A stretch of DNA of 64,000 bases from contig JACVVK020000341.1 in the NCBI GenBank assembly GCA_018292915.2, positions 331,001 to 395,000 of the forward strand, in the 5' to 3' direction. The DNA comes from Batillaria attramentaria. Lineage: Eukaryota; Mollusca; Gastropoda; Batillariidae. A program made the translations under genes and the position numbers. Below, in pieces: positions 60,660-64,000 of this stretch (position 1 is the first letter of the stretch; every line of letters begins with the position of its first letter). A model generated the notes under the pieces. The model did no database searches, was not told where the DNA came from, and saw only the letters and a program-made list of their open reading frames with translations.

Positions 60660-60950
60660 CTATCCCTTTCGGGAAATCCGGGCTGCTTCCCCCGGGGGGA
60701 GCGTGTCGCCGCGGTGTAGCGCCACTCAATACCTATCCTTTTTTTTTTCTTTTTTTTTGCTGGGGGAGGAAAGCCGGATAATCCGGACAGAAACCCCTGA
60801 TGAGCAGCCCGGTAGCCCGTAAAACCGGTATCACATATCACAAGCTCAACCTGGGCTCGAACCCACGCTTCATCGCCGTGACAGCGGTGACGGCCATCTA
60901 GTAGCGCAGCGGCGAAGTCCGACGCGCTACCAATTAGACCACCGCTTATC
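60660..60950 (-). mobile_element. tRNA-derived SINE (family 2), second copy
   Basis: It shares with 47040-47378 the long block running from AGGAAAGCCGGATAATCCGG through CGCTACCAATTAGACCACCG (plus-strand sense), with few differences. It lies about 600 bases downstream of the candidate exon at 59869, so it is probably intronic. Confidence 0.85.
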
Positions 60951-61282
60951 TCGCAGAACCGACTTCACCGGATGCATTACATGTGTAAGTTTAAATGATT
61001 TCTGTAAACAGATACACTATGTACATTAATAAATTCCATGCTGGATGAGCCGCTTTAAGGTTTCTATTCCTGTGAATGATGACACGTTCCAAGTCAAGCT
61101 TGTCTCGCACCTGTCTTCACTTGAAATATTGTTTGGAAGTAAAGAGGACCATGCAAGTCGTAACTGTCTGGTCAAATTAGTTTATGAAGACACATGTGTA
61201 CGTGTACACGTTCTCTGACACGTTGTCTGGCGAAGTGTTATCTAGAGGACGTTTAAAGGTGCTGTTGCTACCAATACTAGGT

Positions 61283-61283
<1 letters not shown>

Positions 61284-61342
<59 letters not shown>
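61284..61342. repeat. (GA)n microsatellite
   Basis: GA with one GC interruption, leading into the (GAAAC)n tail of the retroelement end at 61343. Confidence 0.95.
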
Positions 61343-61455
61343 CGAAACGAAACGAAACGAAACGAAACGAAACTTTATTTTCCAAGGATAAAAAGATATA
61401 GGTACAACGACCTGTGTTCCATCTTGTACAGTCCTTGCTAAACTAGGAAAACTAA
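61343..61455 (-). mobile_element. Retroelement 3' end, subfamily B, with (TTTCG)n tail
   Basis: Plus sense: GACGAAACGAAACGAAACG runs into AACTTTATTTTCCAAGGAT, then CCATCTTGTACAGTCCTTGC. The body matches 48541-48600. The tail unit is different (5 bp), and (GA)n (61284-61342) follows it outward. Confidence 0.65.
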
Positions 61456-61519
61456 ACTACAAACAAATCACACATAGAGAGATACATGATCAATACAATA
61501 CAAAAGAGGCATAGTGATA

Positions 61520-61749
<230 letters not shown>

Positions 61750-61875
61750 TTCCGTTTTAAACAGTTGTGCTTGTGACTGCCCCTGTGCATTGGAAATGGT
61801 CTATGTTGGAGATTAGTAGAGTTTCCAATTCAACACACTGACGTTTAATGGCCGTGCATATGAGGAAAAGTCAAC
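61750..61875 (+). repeat. Dispersed repeat D1-like, copy 4
   Basis: TTGTGCTTGTGACTGCCCC, GAGATTAGTAGAGTTTCC and AACACACTGACGTTTAATGG match copy 3. Like copy 3, it immediately follows a (GA)n tract. Confidence 0.65.
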
Positions 61876-62259
61876 TACAAGGGGAGGTGGTAACTACACC
61901 GTCACCGGCTACTGTGTGTTGGCCTGAATCAGCTGCACGCGCGCCTGTCTGTTCATGTATTTGTGCAGGGCCCATTTGTAAAAGTCGAGGCTAATTTAAC
62001 CCACGGCTACGGGCCTAACCCAGACTAGGACAAAAGAAACCCCAAAACAAAATTAAATTAAAAAGGAAGCGAAGAAATTAAGACAGAAATCCTTTTATAA
62101 CGGCATAGGCACCTTGCTGGAATGGACCCGCTTTCTGATTGAAAACAAAAAACAACAGAAAATTTAACCCTAGAGCTAGTTTAGTTCGAGGTTAGACCTT
62201 AACCCGGGGCTAAACTTTTACATGCGGGCCCAGGTCTCAAAGTGGTGTGATGATAACCC

Positions 62260-62371
62260 CCCCCCCCCAAAAAAAAAAAACAAACAAACAAAAAAAAAAC
62301 AAAAAAACAAAACAAAAAAAAACACACAAAAAAACAACAACAACAACAACAACAAAAAAAACAAAAAAAAA
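62260..62371. repeat. Poly-A/(CAA)n low-complexity tract
   Basis: C-run, then A-runs with CAA units. G and T are absent. Confidence 0.92.
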
Positions 62372-62827
62372 TCACTCAGAACTATCTGCGAGCCTACAAA
62401 TCCTAAAATCAGAGCCTTTAAAAGCTGGATGTCCGAATGATTTTCTTCAACAAACCAAAAGGGGGGAAAAAGCTTTGGCTTTGACTGTTTTGGTATTGAT
62501 TAAAATAATATGTCACATGGAATCTTTCGTCAATCCTGTCTGAGACATTCATGGTGTGTGGATGCCATTTTTACAAAGCGCCTTCTGAGCAAAATACCTT
62601 CTATCATTAATGTGCGAGATGGCGGTATTCCTGGCGAACAAAATCTATAATTTCACAGCCGGATATTTTTGTGGGTTGTTATGGAGCATGGAATCAGTTT
62701 TTTTTCCTTCTTTATTGATTTTGTGGTGAGGTCTGGTTAACATTTAATGCTGTGTGTGGTCTGTTAAAAATGAAAGCAGAGTCAGTACATGAACACAGTC
62801 AAACTCATTAGCAACATTTAGCACCTG

Positions 62828-63149
<322 letters not shown>

Positions 63150-63588
63150 CATAATAGTGTGATGAGCGTTGTTCGCTTTCTCTGTTTATTCTCTTCAGTG
63201 TTGTTGTTGCTGATGGCGTTTTCGATGTTTTGATATTTTTGCTGTTTTTGCTGTTGCGTTTGCTGTTGTTTCGTTCAGTACTGTGCAGCTATCCTCTGCA
63301 GCTAGCCCCCCCCCCCCCCCCCCCAACCCCACCCCCACCCCCTCAACCACACACCAATCTTTGTCATCAAGATGTGTTATCCCTTCCTGTGTTTGTTCGT
63401 ACTGTGCCTTGGGTCGTGACTGACATCTTTTGTCGTGTTTCCAGGGAAACTACATGCACGCGCCATCCCCTCTGCCCAATTAAAGGGTTTATAACCAAAC
63501 AACCTCAGCGGGCAAACTGCGTTAAAACAACTGACAAAAAAAATAAAAATCCTACATGGCATTGCAAAGATGGCAGGGTTGGAGAGGG

Positions 63589-63590
<2 letters not shown>

Positions 63591-63650
<60 letters not shown>
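63591..63650. repeat. (GT)n microsatellite
   Basis: About 60 bases of GT followed by a G-rich stretch. Confidence 0.95.
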
Positions 63651-63652
<2 letters not shown>

Positions 63653-64000
63653 GGGGTGGGGTGGGGGGGGAGGCGGGGGTATGTACTGCTAAGTGGATTT
63701 GCGACCGTTTCGCTAATGGACACATTGCTTTTTTTGCTAACGGCCCAAGAGTAACGGCCAGCTTGTGTGTACCTGATTAGGGTGACCTCGGTAGACACTT
63801 GGAACCTACTAAGTTTTAGGGTAAGGTATCAGGACATTATGATTCATTTCGGTTTTGTCATTATTAACAGCACTTTAACCACGTTTGTTTGGCACAGAGA
63901 AAATCATTTCGCCCCCCCCCCTCACGCCCCCCCCCCCCCAATCCACCCCCCTCCCCCACCACCCCCACAGATTTCATGTGGTTATTGCATGGTAATTGAT

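Overview
The window looks like non-coding DNA from a large, repeat-rich metazoan genome, most likely a marine mollusc such as a gastropod. The evidence is spliceosomal exons in long introns, a Rab-family exon of invertebrate type, many tRNA-derived SINEs and LINE 3' ends of the kind common in molluscs, TTAGGG-like interstitial repeats, and very long (GT)n, (GA)n and minisatellite arrays. The species assignment is inference; no search was run.

Only two stretches are supported as protein-coding exons, both on the + strand. The first (39851-39961) is an internal exon with the P-loop and switch I start of a small GTPase closest to Rab26/Rab37. The second (59869-60054) is a probable first coding exon of 62 codons, starting at a good Kozak ATG and ending at a GTAAGA donor. 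Both have phase-0 junctions, and the end of the second reads naturally into the start of the first, although they lie in the opposite genomic order. No further Rab exons were found.

The remainder is repeats. 1-10.3 kb: minisatellites (30, 26, 22, 67, 31, 5, 18 and 34 bp units), one split by a SINE and one carrying an AP-1 consensus in each of 17 units. 10.3-30 kb: compound microsatellites, 74-bp and 59-bp minisatellites, SINEs and dispersed repeats with CRE palindromes. 29.7-36 kb: two decayed LINE 3' ends with recognisable protein tails. 37-45 kb: an A/C-only tract, 27-, 25-, 43- and 21-bp arrays and the Rab exon. 45-56 kb: several SINE families, 31-, 49- and 29-bp arrays. 56-64 kb: a 123-bp array, the candidate first exon, and the longest GT tracts.

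The longest open frames (up to 391 codons) lie in tandem repeats and are open in several frames at once; they are not called as genes. I found no bacterial-type operon, CRISPR, phage or defence system. The best leads are the exon-order puzzle, a dispersed family with at least four copies, and the link between LINE/SINE 3' tails and microsatellite growth.
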